In this document: positions 55,658 through 64,000 of the stretch, in pieces
Layout of the letters: the number at the start of each line of letters is the position of its first letter
Position numbering within the stretch: position 1 is the stretch's first letter
Assembly: GCA_038251315.1 (NCBI GenBank)
Contig: JBBSBK010000001.1
Coordinates: forward strand, 1 to 64,000
Reading direction: 5' to 3'
From: JBBKXP01 sp038251315
Lineage (GTDB): Bacteria > Pseudomonadota > Alphaproteobacteria > Rhodobacterales > Rhodobacteraceae
Length of the DNA stretch: 64,000 nucleotides
Program-made: the position numbers and the translations under genes
Notes under the pieces: generated by a model
What the model was told of the DNA's origin: nothing
The model's database searches: none
The model's input: the letters and a program-made list of their open reading frames with translations, nothing else

Positions 55658-56668
55658 TCAGGCGGCCGCGCTTGCCTCGGTCACTTGTGCCAGTGCGGTG
55701 CGCAGAAGATCGATCCCGGCGCCGTCGCGGTACGCCCCCTCGGACAACACCCGCCGCCAGCCCCGCGCCCCTGGCATCCCGTGGAACAGACCCAGCATAT
55801 GCCGGGTGATCTGGTGCAACCGCCCACCCCCTGCCAGATGCGCCGCGATATAGGGAACCATGCATTCAACAGCTTCGACCGGCCCGGGCCCCGCCACGCC
55901 GCGAAAAATCTCGCGGTCAACCGACCCCAGAATGGCAGGCGTGTGATAGGCTGCCCGACCGATCATCACTCCGTCAAGCCCCTGATCCAGATAGGATTTA
56001 GCCTGCGCAACCGACGTGATCCCACCATTTATGCTGATGTGCAAATGCGCGAACTGCGCCTTGATCCGCACCACCAGACCATGATCCAGCGTCGGCACAT
56101 CGCGGTTCTGCTTGGGCGACAGGCCCTGCAACCAAGCCTTGCGGGCGTGGATTGCAAAGCGCGTCACCCCCGCCGCGCTGACCCGGTCGATGAAATCGGG
56201 CAGCACGACTTCAGGATCCTGGTCATCGACCCCGATCCGACACTTGACGGTCACGGGCACCGGACTGGCCGCGATCATCGCCGCCACGCAATCGGCGACA
56301 AGGCCGGGACGTTCCATCAGAACCGCACCGAAACAACCCGATTGCACCCGGTCAGACGGGCAACCGACATTCAGATTGACCTCGGCATAACCGAAATCAG
56401 CAGCGATCCGCGTTGCCTGCGCCAGTTCCGCCGGATCCGACCCGCCAAGTTGCAACGCCACCGGCTGTTCGGCCGGATCGAATCCAAGCAGACGCGACGG
56501 GTCGCCATGAATGAGCGCCGGCGCCGTGACCATTTCTGTGTAAAGCAGCGCCCGCGCGGTCAACTGTCGATGAAAATACCGGCAGTGCCGGTCCGTCCAA
56601 TCCATCATCGGCGCGACGGAAAGGCGGGAAGCCGTTACTGCTTTGGTTCTCATATCTGGATTGGTCAC
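55658..56668 (-). CDS. dusA: tRNA-dihydrouridine synthase A
   Basis: A flavoenzyme that reduces uridine 20/20a in the tRNA D-loop. It is 336 residues. TIM-barrel signature: LSVAPMMDWTDRHCRYFHRQ (FMN and tRNA contact), YAEVNLNVGCPSDRVQSGCF with the catalytic cysteine in GCFGAVLM, VTVKCRIGVDDQDPE, and INGGITSVAQAKSYLDQGLD with GVMIGRAAY. The start GTG 56668 is shown; ATG 56653 (MRTKAVTASRLSV) is an alternative and gives 331 residues. dusA 5' ends are known integration sites for some elements; none is seen here. Confidence 0.95.
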   Translation of the reverse strand: MTNPDMRTKAVTASRLSVAPMMDWTDRHCRYFHRQLTARALLYTEMVTAPALIHGDPSRLLGFDPAEQPVALQLGGSDPAELAQATRIAADFGYAEVNLNVGCPSDRVQSGCFGAVLMERPGLVADCVAAMIAASPVPVTVKCRIGVDDQDPEVVLPDFIDRVSAAGVTRFAIHARKAWLQGLSPKQNRDVPTLDHGLVVRIKAQFAHLHISINGGITSVAQAKSYLDQGLDGVMIGRAAYHTPAILGSVDREIFRGVAGPGPVEAVECMVPYIAAHLAGGGRLHQITRHMLGLFHGMPGARGWRRVLSEGAYRDGAGIDLLRTALAQVTEASAAA

Positions 56669-56764
56669 TTGATCTTTACTTTTTGAAGGATGGATCGCGT
56701 CACCTGCTGCGCAAGTCGTCCTAGACGAGGACAGGAAAGGCGTCCACCGGAACCTGAATACTAA

Positions 56765-58144
56765 TCAATCATCCGCCTCTGTACGCAGGCGCCATTCCCT
56801 TGCGTATGTCGCGAACCGCGCCGCATGTCGCGACGTTTGCGAATGGCTTTTAACGCCCGCCCGCCCGGCCTGACCGGCCAGCATGGCCGCACCGATACTG
56901 GTGCCAGTTGCCGACCGGCTCGGCACGACCAATCGACCGGTCGCGGCTGCAAGCATTTCGGCACAAAGCGCGTTCCCCGCCAAGGGACCTTCGACGATCA
57001 CCGGACCCGCCGCGCCCGTCAGTCGCAGGCAGACCGCTGTCATCAACGCGAGGTAGAAGGACAATATGACGAAGCGACGCCCCGATCCCTCGGGCGGCGG
57101 CGCAACCGTCCAGCGCATCCGCGATCCCTGAAACGGCCCGCTGTCGGCAACGACAGATGGCAGCAACATCAATGCATCGTCCAACACTTGCGCCACCTCG
57201 GCATCTGACGCTGCGCCCGGATGCCCGCACTGGATCAGATCGAATTCACGACCCCCCATGAACCTGGCGGACGGCACGGGGCGGCCCAGCGCATCAACGT
57301 TCAGTAGTGTGTCACGCGCTGGATCCAACGGCGGACTGCTGCCGCCGATGGCCATCGCGATGACCCATGTTCCGGTCGACACGACCGAAAAAGGTGCCGT
57401 CCGCGACATGATATGCGGATAGAGCGAGGCGTTGGAATCATGGATGCCACAGACCACCGGCGTGTCGCGGGCAAGTCCGGTCGTCTCGGCGACGGCGCAA
57501 AGGATTTGCCCCAGCACCTCGTCCGACTTGCGCACCGGCGCAAACTTGTCGGCGATCCCCAGCCGGTCGACGAGTGTGGAAAACCGTCCCTCGCGCGGCA
57601 ACCAAAGGTCGGTGTGGCATCCGAGCGAGGTTAATTCAGTGGCTGCGACTCCGCTCAGGCGGTGCGCCCAATATTGCGGATATGTAACGATCTGCGCGGT
57701 GCGCGCGCGCAGACCCGGGTCGACGCTGAATTGCCAGTGCAACTGCGCACCGACGTTCAGACCATTCGCCAGACGGGGCGATCCGGTTTCGTCGAACGGG
57801 GGCCGGATCGCGCTGTATGTCGCCGCCGTGCTGGCCGGGCCATCATGTTCGTAATCGAGGATCGGCGCGGCCAGATCGCCGCTCGCGTCCAACAGCGCGA
57901 TGCTGGCGCCATGCGTCGTGATCGAAATTGCATCGATCCGGTGGATGGCGTGAAATCGGGTCAGCGCATCGAGAATGAATGACCAATGCCCCTCGGTATC
58001 GTAGTGCGGCCAGGGCGGTCCGGGGCGCACGATGTTGGGGCGGTTAACGACGGCAATCTCGGTCAGACTGCCGAGGTCGACCAGCGCCAGCTTGGCGTTC
58101 GTCTTGCCGATATCGATGACCGCAATGTGACGCGGTCCGGTCAT
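56765..58144 (-). CDS. rhaK: L-rhamnose operon FGGY kinase RhaK
   Basis: Sugar kinase of the FGGY family; in Rhizobium leguminosarum RhaK is needed for both phosphorylation and uptake of rhamnose. It is 459 residues from ATG 58144 ([20 protein letters not shown], first phosphate loop). [18 protein letters not shown] and DYEHDGPAS are in the sugar-binding half; [16 protein letters not shown] carries the catalytic Asp; [12 protein letters not shown] is the second phosphate loop; [20 protein letters not shown] follows. Closest classes are rhamnulose- and fuculose-type kinases. The start overlaps the rhaU stop (ATGA). Last gene of the rha operon. Confidence 0.88.
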   Translation of the reverse strand: MTGPRHIAVIDIGKTNAKLALVDLGSLTEIAVVNRPNIVRPGPPWPHYDTEGHWSFILDALTRFHAIHRIDAISITTHGASIALLDASGDLAAPILDYEHDGPASTAATYSAIRPPFDETGSPRLANGLNVGAQLHWQFSVDPGLRARTAQIVTYPQYWAHRLSGVAATELTSLGCHTDLWLPREGRFSTLVDRLGIADKFAPVRKSDEVLGQILCAVAETTGLARDTPVVCGIHDSNASLYPHIMSRTAPFSVVSTGTWVIAMAIGGSSPPLDPARDTLLNVDALGRPVPSARFMGGREFDLIQCGHPGAASDAEVAQVLDDALMLLPSVVADSGPFQGSRMRWTVAPPPEGSGRRFVILSFYLALMTAVCLRLTGAAGPVIVEGPLAGNALCAEMLAAATGRLVVPSRSATGTSIGAAMLAGQAGRAGVKSHSQTSRHAARFATYAREWRLRTEADD

Positions 58145-58455
58145 GGCATGTGGAAAAGGCGTGACAAGGTAACGGCAACAGGGGCGTCGTGCGGTCCGGT
58201 CTCCATGATGTCCGCCATATAGGTCCACCATCGCTGCATGACGGGATGGTTAGGCAGCGCGTCCATTGCGTGACCTTCCGGGCGTGTCAGTACACCGATC
58301 AGCAGGCCGGTTTCTTCATCCAGATGGATGCTGTAGTCGCTCACCCCAGCATCGTGCAGCAGGTCCACCAGTTCTGGCCAGATCGCCTCATGGCGGCGGC
58401 CGTATTCGACGGCATGACCGGGGTTCAGGCGCATGCGGAAAACGTGCCGCTCCAT
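58141..58455 (-). CDS. rhaU: L-rhamnose mutarotase
   Basis: Interconverts alpha and beta L-rhamnopyranose; RhaU/RhaM family, 104 residues, the same length as E. coli RhaM. The reverse strand reads [20 protein letters not shown] with the catalytic histidine segment [37 protein letters not shown], then [21 protein letters not shown] 58455 overlaps the rhaQ stop (TGATG). Fits between transporter and kinase exactly as in R. leguminosarum. Confidence 0.95.
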   Translation of the reverse strand: MERHVFRMRLNPGHAVEYGRRHEAIWPELVDLLHDAGVSDYSIHLDEETGLLIGVLTRPEGHAMDALPNHPVMQRWWTYMADIMETGPHDAPVAVTLSRLFHMP

Positions 58456-59459
58456 CAATGCGCACGCCGCGCCAAAGCCATCGCCCAGAGACGCGGCAAG
58501 GCGATCACGCCGATCAGCAGCAACCCGATAAAGATCGACATGACGATCCCCGGCACGTTCAGCAACCCCAGCCCGAAAGTGACGAGGCCCATGACGAAGG
58601 CAGCGATCATCACGCCGGGGATCGACCCCGACCCGCCCAGAATGTTGACGCCACCCAGAACGACCATCGTGACCACCTCAAGCTCCATGCCCTGCGCGAT
58701 ACTGGGCCGCGTCGACCCCAAGCGCGAGGTCAGACAGATTGCGGCCACCCCGGACATCAGCCCGGTCAGCAGGAAAAGGATGAACTTGACCCGTTGGACG
58801 CGGATACCGCTGAACAGGGCACCGGTGCGGTTGTTTCCGATGGCATAGACCTCGCGGCCGAAATTGGTCTTGTGAAGAAGGATACCAAAGAACACGGCCA
58901 GCAGCGCGAATATCGCCAGTTCCACCGTGAACACCCACCAGACATAGCCCTGACCGAACCAGCCAAAGCTGGCTGGATATCCTTTGAAAGCGCCATCTCC
59001 CAGAATGATGTAGCTGATCCCGCGAAACAGGCTCATCGTGCCGATGGTCACAACGATCGAAGGCAGGCCGAGGACGGTGACGAACACGCCGTTGAAGGCA
59101 CCGCAAAGCAGGCCAACGACCAGACCGACCATGACGATTTCAGGCGTTCCCGCGCCATGCTGAACGGCCAGCCCCATCGCGGTGCTGGCCAGCGCAATGA
59201 TCGCAGCCACCGAAAGGTCGATTTCGCCCGCGATAATGAGCAGCGCCATCGCAAAAGCAATCATCGCCTTTTCGGTGAAATTGAACGTGGCGTCGCTCAG
59301 GTTCCAGGCATTCAGAAAGTAGGGCGAGGCAAAGCTGTTCAGCACGAAGATCACGATTGCAACCGCCAGCAGGAGTGCCTCCCAACTGTGCAAGATGCGC
59401 TGCAGCGGACTGGTCAGCCGGTCAGGCAGACTGCGGGTCAGCGTCGTTGTATCAGTCAT
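58455..59459 (-). CDS. rhaQ: Rhamnose ABC transporter permease RhaQ
   Basis: A 334-residue BPD_transp_2-type permease. Helices include [40 protein letters not shown] (the family motif with G-x-I-D-L-S-V), [20 protein letters not shown], and [23 protein letters not shown] 59459 overlaps the rhaP stop (ATGA). The frame stays open far into rhaP, but the upstream part is only a shadow. Start [18 protein letters not shown]. Confidence 0.93.
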   Translation of the reverse strand: MTDTTTLTRSLPDRLTSPLQRILHSWEALLLAVAIVIFVLNSFASPYFLNAWNLSDATFNFTEKAMIAFAMALLIIAGEIDLSVAAIIALASTAMGLAVQHGAGTPEIVMVGLVVGLLCGAFNGVFVTVLGLPSIVVTIGTMSLFRGISYIILGDGAFKGYPASFGWFGQGYVWWVFTVELAIFALLAVFFGILLHKTNFGREVYAIGNNRTGALFSGIRVQRVKFILFLLTGLMSGVAAICLTSRLGSTRPSIAQGMELEVVTMVVLGGVNILGGSGSIPGVMIAAFVMGLVTFGLGLLNVPGIVMSIFIGLLLIGVIALPRLWAMALARRAH

Positions 59460-60441
59460 GAGGTGACCTCGGCCGATTTCAGGATGATCCGGCCTTTGGC
59501 CCGGCCGGACCGGCCATTGAACACCACCGCGATCAGGATTGCCCCACCTGAAATCGCCAGTTGCCAGAACGGGGAAATGTTGACGACCGGCAGGGCGTTC
59601 TTGACGACACCAAGGAACAGCGCGCCCAGCACCGCGCCGCCGACCGAACCGACCCCGCCGGCGATCGAAATGCCGCCGATCACGCAGGCTGCCACGACAT
59701 CGAGTTCGAACCCGCCAGCGATATCGACATAGGCGACCGCATAGCGCGCCACCCAAAGATACCCGGTCAGCCCCGCCAAAGCGCCCGACAGCACAAAGGC
59801 CAGAAACTGCGTTCGACCGACGTCGATGCCGGTATAGACTGCTGCGTGCGGGTTGCCCCCTACCGCAAAGATCGACCGGCCCAGCGACGTGCGGGCCATC
59901 ATGACGCCAAAGACGGCAATGGTCAGGACCGCAGCCCAGGACAGCAGCGGCAGGCCAAGCACGGCAGCCCGCGGAAATCCGGTGAACGCGGCACTCATCT
60001 CGTGGGCGTTTACCCATTTGCCGTCGGAAATCAGAAAGATCGTGCCGCGAAAGATCGTCATCGTGCCCAGCGTCACGACGATCGGCGGGATCGCCAGTTT
60101 CCAGACCAGCACCCCGTTGATCGCGCCCATGACCGCACCAAGCACGATCGCCACAGCGATGATAATCGGGATCGGAAGACCCGGCATTGCCACATTCAGC
60201 ATCGCCACCGCCATTCCCGTCAGGGCAAGGTTGGCCGCCACCGACAGGTCGATGCAGCGGGTCAGGATGACGACCATCTGCCCCAGCGCGAGAATGATCA
60301 GCGGTGCCGTGTCGTTGAACACATGAGCCAGATTGGCAGAGGCGATAAATCCCGGAAAGCGAGATGAGATCAGGGCCAGCAAAAGCAGAATTGCACCCGC
60401 AAGGATGGTTTCGCGCAATGGAACCAGACGCGACAGCATGG

Positions 60442-60445
<4 letters not shown>
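59456..60445 (-). CDS. rhaP: Rhamnose ABC transporter permease RhaP
   Basis: A 329-residue permease, paralogous to RhaQ; the pair forms the channel. Features: ETILAGAILLLLALISSRFP, MVVILTRCIDLSVAANLALT (family motif), PPIVVTLGTMTIFRGTIFLI, and GGISIAGGVGSVGGAVLGAL. ATG 60445 overlaps the rhaT stop (ATGA), and its end overlaps rhaQ. Confidence 0.93.
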
Positions 60446-61965
<1,520 letters not shown>

Positions 61966-61995
61966 TTGCGGTGCGCTTTCGGGTTGGCAGAAATC

Positions 61996-62021
61996 GCCCG
62001 GCGCGATCTTGCGCGCCGGGC
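61996..62021 (-). promoter_or_regulatory. Intercistronic hairpin between rhaS and rhaT
   Basis: A 10-base perfect stem (GCCCGGCGCG / CGCGCCGGGC, loop of six) fills the 69-base gap after rhaS. Such stems usually stabilise the upstream binding-protein message or partly terminate transcription, giving more RhaS than RhaT. There is no U tract. Confidence 0.6.
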
Positions 62022-62034
62022 TGCTTCAAGCCGA

Positions 62035-63030
62035 TCAGAAGATCGATTTGAATTCGTCGATGTTGCTGGCGTCATAGATAAACGGGTCGGCCATCGCGCC
62101 TTCGGTGTTGTCGTCCAGTGTCAGCGTGCCCATCCGGCCCATCGGGATTTCTGCACCCGGTTCGGCCACGATATCGGTCGTCGCCAGTTGATAGGCCAGC
62201 ATCGTCGCTGAATAACCCAGATCGATCGGATTCCAGATCGCGAACGACTGCGACGCGCCGCTTTCGATCGCGCCCGCCATTTCCGATGGCAGACCCAGAC
62301 CGGTCACGTTGACCTGACCGACCTTGCCCGCATCGACAACGGCCTGTGCAGCGGCGACGATGCCTACGGATGTCGGCGCGATGATCGCGTCAAGATCGGG
62401 ATAGGACTGCATCAGGCCGGTCGCTTCGCGATAGGATTTGTCGGCCAGATCGTCGCCATAGACGGTCGCCACGACCTCGATGCCGGGATAATTGCCCATC
62501 ACCTTGTTCATCTCGTCGATCCAGGTGTTCTGGTTCGTGGATGTCGTGGTGGCCGACAGGATCGCGACCTGTCCGCCGTCCGGCAGGTGATCTGCGGCCA
62601 GTTTAATGATCATGTTGCCGATCAGCGGGCTGGACGACGGGTTCAAGTGCAATTCGCGTCCTGCCGTGGCAACACCGCTGTCCCAGCTGATGACCGTAAT
62701 GCCACGGTCCATCGCCTTTTGCAGCGCAGGCACCAGCGCGTCGGTGTCATTCGCGGAAATCGCGATAGCATCAACGTTCTGCGCGATCAGCGCGTTAATC
62801 ACTTCGATCTGACCCTCGGCGGTGGTGTCGGTCGGGCCGGTATAGATGATCTCGACATTGCCAAGCTCGGCGGCAGCCTCCTCGGCCCCCTTGTTGGCGG
62901 CCTCGAAAAATCCGATGCCGAGCGCCTTGACGACCAGCGCGATGCGCACGTTGTCCTGCGCAAACGCGGGGGCGGCGAACATCGCGGTCGCCAGTGCGGC
63001 CGATACGATGACTTTTTTCAGAACACTCAT
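62035..63030 (-). CDS. rhaS: Rhamnose ABC transporter periplasmic binding protein RhaS
   Basis: A 331-residue periplasmic sugar-binding protein. Signal peptide MSVLKKVIVSAALATAMFAA with cleavage after AFA. Mature part follows the Peripla_BP_4 pattern: IALVVKALGIGFFEAANKGA, VEIIYTGPTDTTAEGQIEVI, DAIAISANDTDALVPALQKA and VISWDSGVATAGRELHLNPS. The start ATG 63030 is used rather than an upstream extension. It lies 34 bases after rhaR and before the hairpin and rhaT. RhaS here is a transporter protein, not the E. coli AraC-type activator of the same name. Confidence 0.93.
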   Translation of the reverse strand: MSVLKKVIVSAALATAMFAAPAFAQDNVRIALVVKALGIGFFEAANKGAEEAAAELGNVEIIYTGPTDTTAEGQIEVINALIAQNVDAIAISANDTDALVPALQKAMDRGITVISWDSGVATAGRELHLNPSSSPLIGNMIIKLAADHLPDGGQVAILSATTTSTNQNTWIDEMNKVMGNYPGIEVVATVYGDDLADKSYREATGLMQSYPDLDAIIAPTSVGIVAAAQAVVDAGKVGQVNVTGLGLPSEMAGAIESGASQSFAIWNPIDLGYSATMLAYQLATTDIVAEPGAEIPMGRMGTLTLDDNTEGAMADPFIYDASNIDEFKSIF

Positions 63031-63064
63031 GGTTTCCTCCCTGGAGTGGTTGCAATCAAGGTGA

Positions 63065-63868
63065 CTAGGACGCCACCCCTTCTTTCTGCGCCGCGCCCAA
63101 AGGCACAACGATCAGCTTGATATCGGCCGCGTCCAGCATCGCTGCGGTGCGGTCGTCGATGCCCTCGTCGGTGATGATCGTGTCAATCCGGGCCAGCGGA
63201 CACAGCACAAGACTGGACCGGTTGGCGAACTTTGTGCTGTCGACCAGCACGATCAACTCGTCGGCTTGCCCAATTAATTTCGTTTCCGCCTGAATCAGCA
63301 GCGGATCCTGTTCCATCAGACCCAGCGGGCCGATGCCCTGCGCCCCCATGAACATCCGCCGCGCGTAAAAATTGCGCGTCACGTCGCTGTCGAAGGGCGA
63401 CAGGATGATGTTCTGTTCGCGGTAGATCACTCCACCCGGCAGCATGACCGTGTTGCGGGTGTTTTTGAGCAGATGTTCGGCGATGGGAAACGAGTTGGTA
63501 AAGACCTGTAGCCGCCGCGTGACCAGCGGATGCACCATCTGAAACGTTGTGGTGCCGCCGTTGATGATGATCGGCTCGCCGTCTGCGCAAAGGTCGACAG
63601 CAGCAGCGGCGATGGCCCGCTTTTCGGCGATGTTCAGCGTCTCGTTGACCGAGAATGGACGCCCCGCCAGCCCGACGAAAGGCGTGGTCGTGCGCGCCTC
63701 GGCCCCGCCGCGCACCCGCCGCAGCCGTTTTTGCAGGTCCAGCGTATTGATATCGCGACGCACCGTCGCCTCAGACGCGCCGGTAAGTGTGCAGAGATCG
63801 ACGACCGTCACCACCGGACGGTCCTGAACCGCCGACAGGATGATGCGGTGCCTGTCATTCTCGTGCAT
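63065..63868 (-). CDS. rhaR: DeoR family regulator of rhamnose catabolism RhaR
   Basis: A 267-residue repressor-type regulator. Winged HTH: RHRIILSAVQDRPVVTVVDL, CTLTGASEATVRRDINTLDL and the wing RRVRGGAEA. The sensor domain is phosphosugar-isomerase-like (IAAAAVDLCADGEPIIINGG, TTTFQMVHPL, TNSFPIAEHLL, MLPGGVIYREQNIILSPF). First gene of the rhaRSTPQUK order known from Rhizobium leguminosarum, where RhaR is a DeoR-type negative regulator. ATG 63868 (MHENDRHRI). The rhaD and rhaI genes would be expected divergent, beyond the window end. Confidence 0.92.
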   Translation of the reverse strand: MHENDRHRIILSAVQDRPVVTVVDLCTLTGASEATVRRDINTLDLQKRLRRVRGGAEARTTTPFVGLAGRPFSVNETLNIAEKRAIAAAAVDLCADGEPIIINGGTTTFQMVHPLVTRRLQVFTNSFPIAEHLLKNTRNTVMLPGGVIYREQNIILSPFDSDVTRNFYARRMFMGAQGIGPLGLMEQDPLLIQAETKLIGQADELIVLVDSTKFANRSSLVLCPLARIDTIITDEGIDDRTAAMLDAADIKLIVVPLGAAQKEGVAS

Positions 63869-63915
63869 GAACCCCCCCGCTTGCTTGACCCAAGGTGACG
63901 CGAGTCGCCCAGACC

Positions 63916-63935
63916 TGTCAATCATTAATTGTCAA
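63916..63935. promoter_or_regulatory. TTGACA direct repeats upstream of rhaR (candidate operator/promoter)
   Basis: The minus strand reads TTGACAATTAATGATTGACA 48 bases before the rhaR start: two TTGACA copies 14 bases apart. A related TTGATTGAC lies at about 63978-63986 on the plus strand. Repeated half-sites of this kind suit a DeoR-family repressor, and TTGACA also matches a -35 box. Confidence 0.35.
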
Positions 63936-64000
63936 AACCAGTCAGGTGAGTAGGTACATGATCGTTAATGACGGTTCTTGATTGACTTTTACGTACCCCG

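Overview
The window looks like chromosomal DNA of a marine alphaproteobacterium of the Rhodobacteraceae (Roseobacter group). The evidence is high G+C throughout, the DMSP lyase gene dddP, a heterotetrameric sarcosine oxidase operon, the yajC-secD-secF-ccmABCDG gene order, a Rhodobacteraceae-type divergent FliG, an AHL quorum-sensing locus and a rhizobial-type rhamnose operon. Gene density is very high: no gap exceeds 300 bases and most neighbouring genes overlap by 1-8 bases (ATGA, GTGA or TGATG junctions). I see no rRNA, phage, IS element or CRISPR array.

Layout. 0-5 kb: 5' part of tig, tRNA-Leu(UAG), a solo Hint-domain protein, nnrE/nnrD, glnB-glnA and a small membrane protein. 5-10.2 kb: a frameshifted DUF3445 gene, dddP, then bioY with two companions on the minus strand, and purB. 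10.3-12.6 kb: a quorum-sensing locus with luxI, luxR and, divergent from them, a LuxR-like protein that keeps the AHL-binding domain but has no DNA-binding domain; a tiny secreted protein follows. 12.6-16.6 kb: an orphan fliG-like gene, a cobalt-type nitrile hydratase with its beta subunit split into two genes, an LpxL-type acyltransferase and a DUF1223 protein. 16.7-20.2 kb: acnA, then a ccdAB toxin-antitoxin locus whose antitoxin has two in-frame stops. 20.2-27.6 kb (minus): yajC-secD-secF-orf117-ccmABCDG-phosphohexomutase. 27.8-41.5 kb: housekeeping genes (serS, der, bamB, a YfgM-like protein, atm1-type ABC exporter, LysM protein, LOG protein, sodB). 41.7-46.3 kb: three related family-2 glycosyltransferases and a sulfotransferase. 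46.4-52.5 kb: soxBDAG with two unrelated single-TM proteins inserted. 52.6-56.7 kb: ccmI, ruvX, DUF1289, a probable 2-oxoglutarate oxygenase and dusA. 56.7-64 kb: a complete rhaRSTPQUK operon.

How the genes work together. Three blocks point to life on algal exudates: DMSP cleavage (dddP), sarcosine/glycine-betaine breakdown (sox) and L-rhamnose uptake and phosphorylation (rha). Cytochrome c maturation is covered by ccmABCDG plus a distant ccmI. The most unusual unit is the quorum-sensing locus. It combines a synthase, a full-length regulator, a DNA-binding-deficient AHL-binding paralogue that could act as a sink or dominant-negative partner, and an RNA hairpin that sequesters the luxI Shine-Dalgarno sequence.
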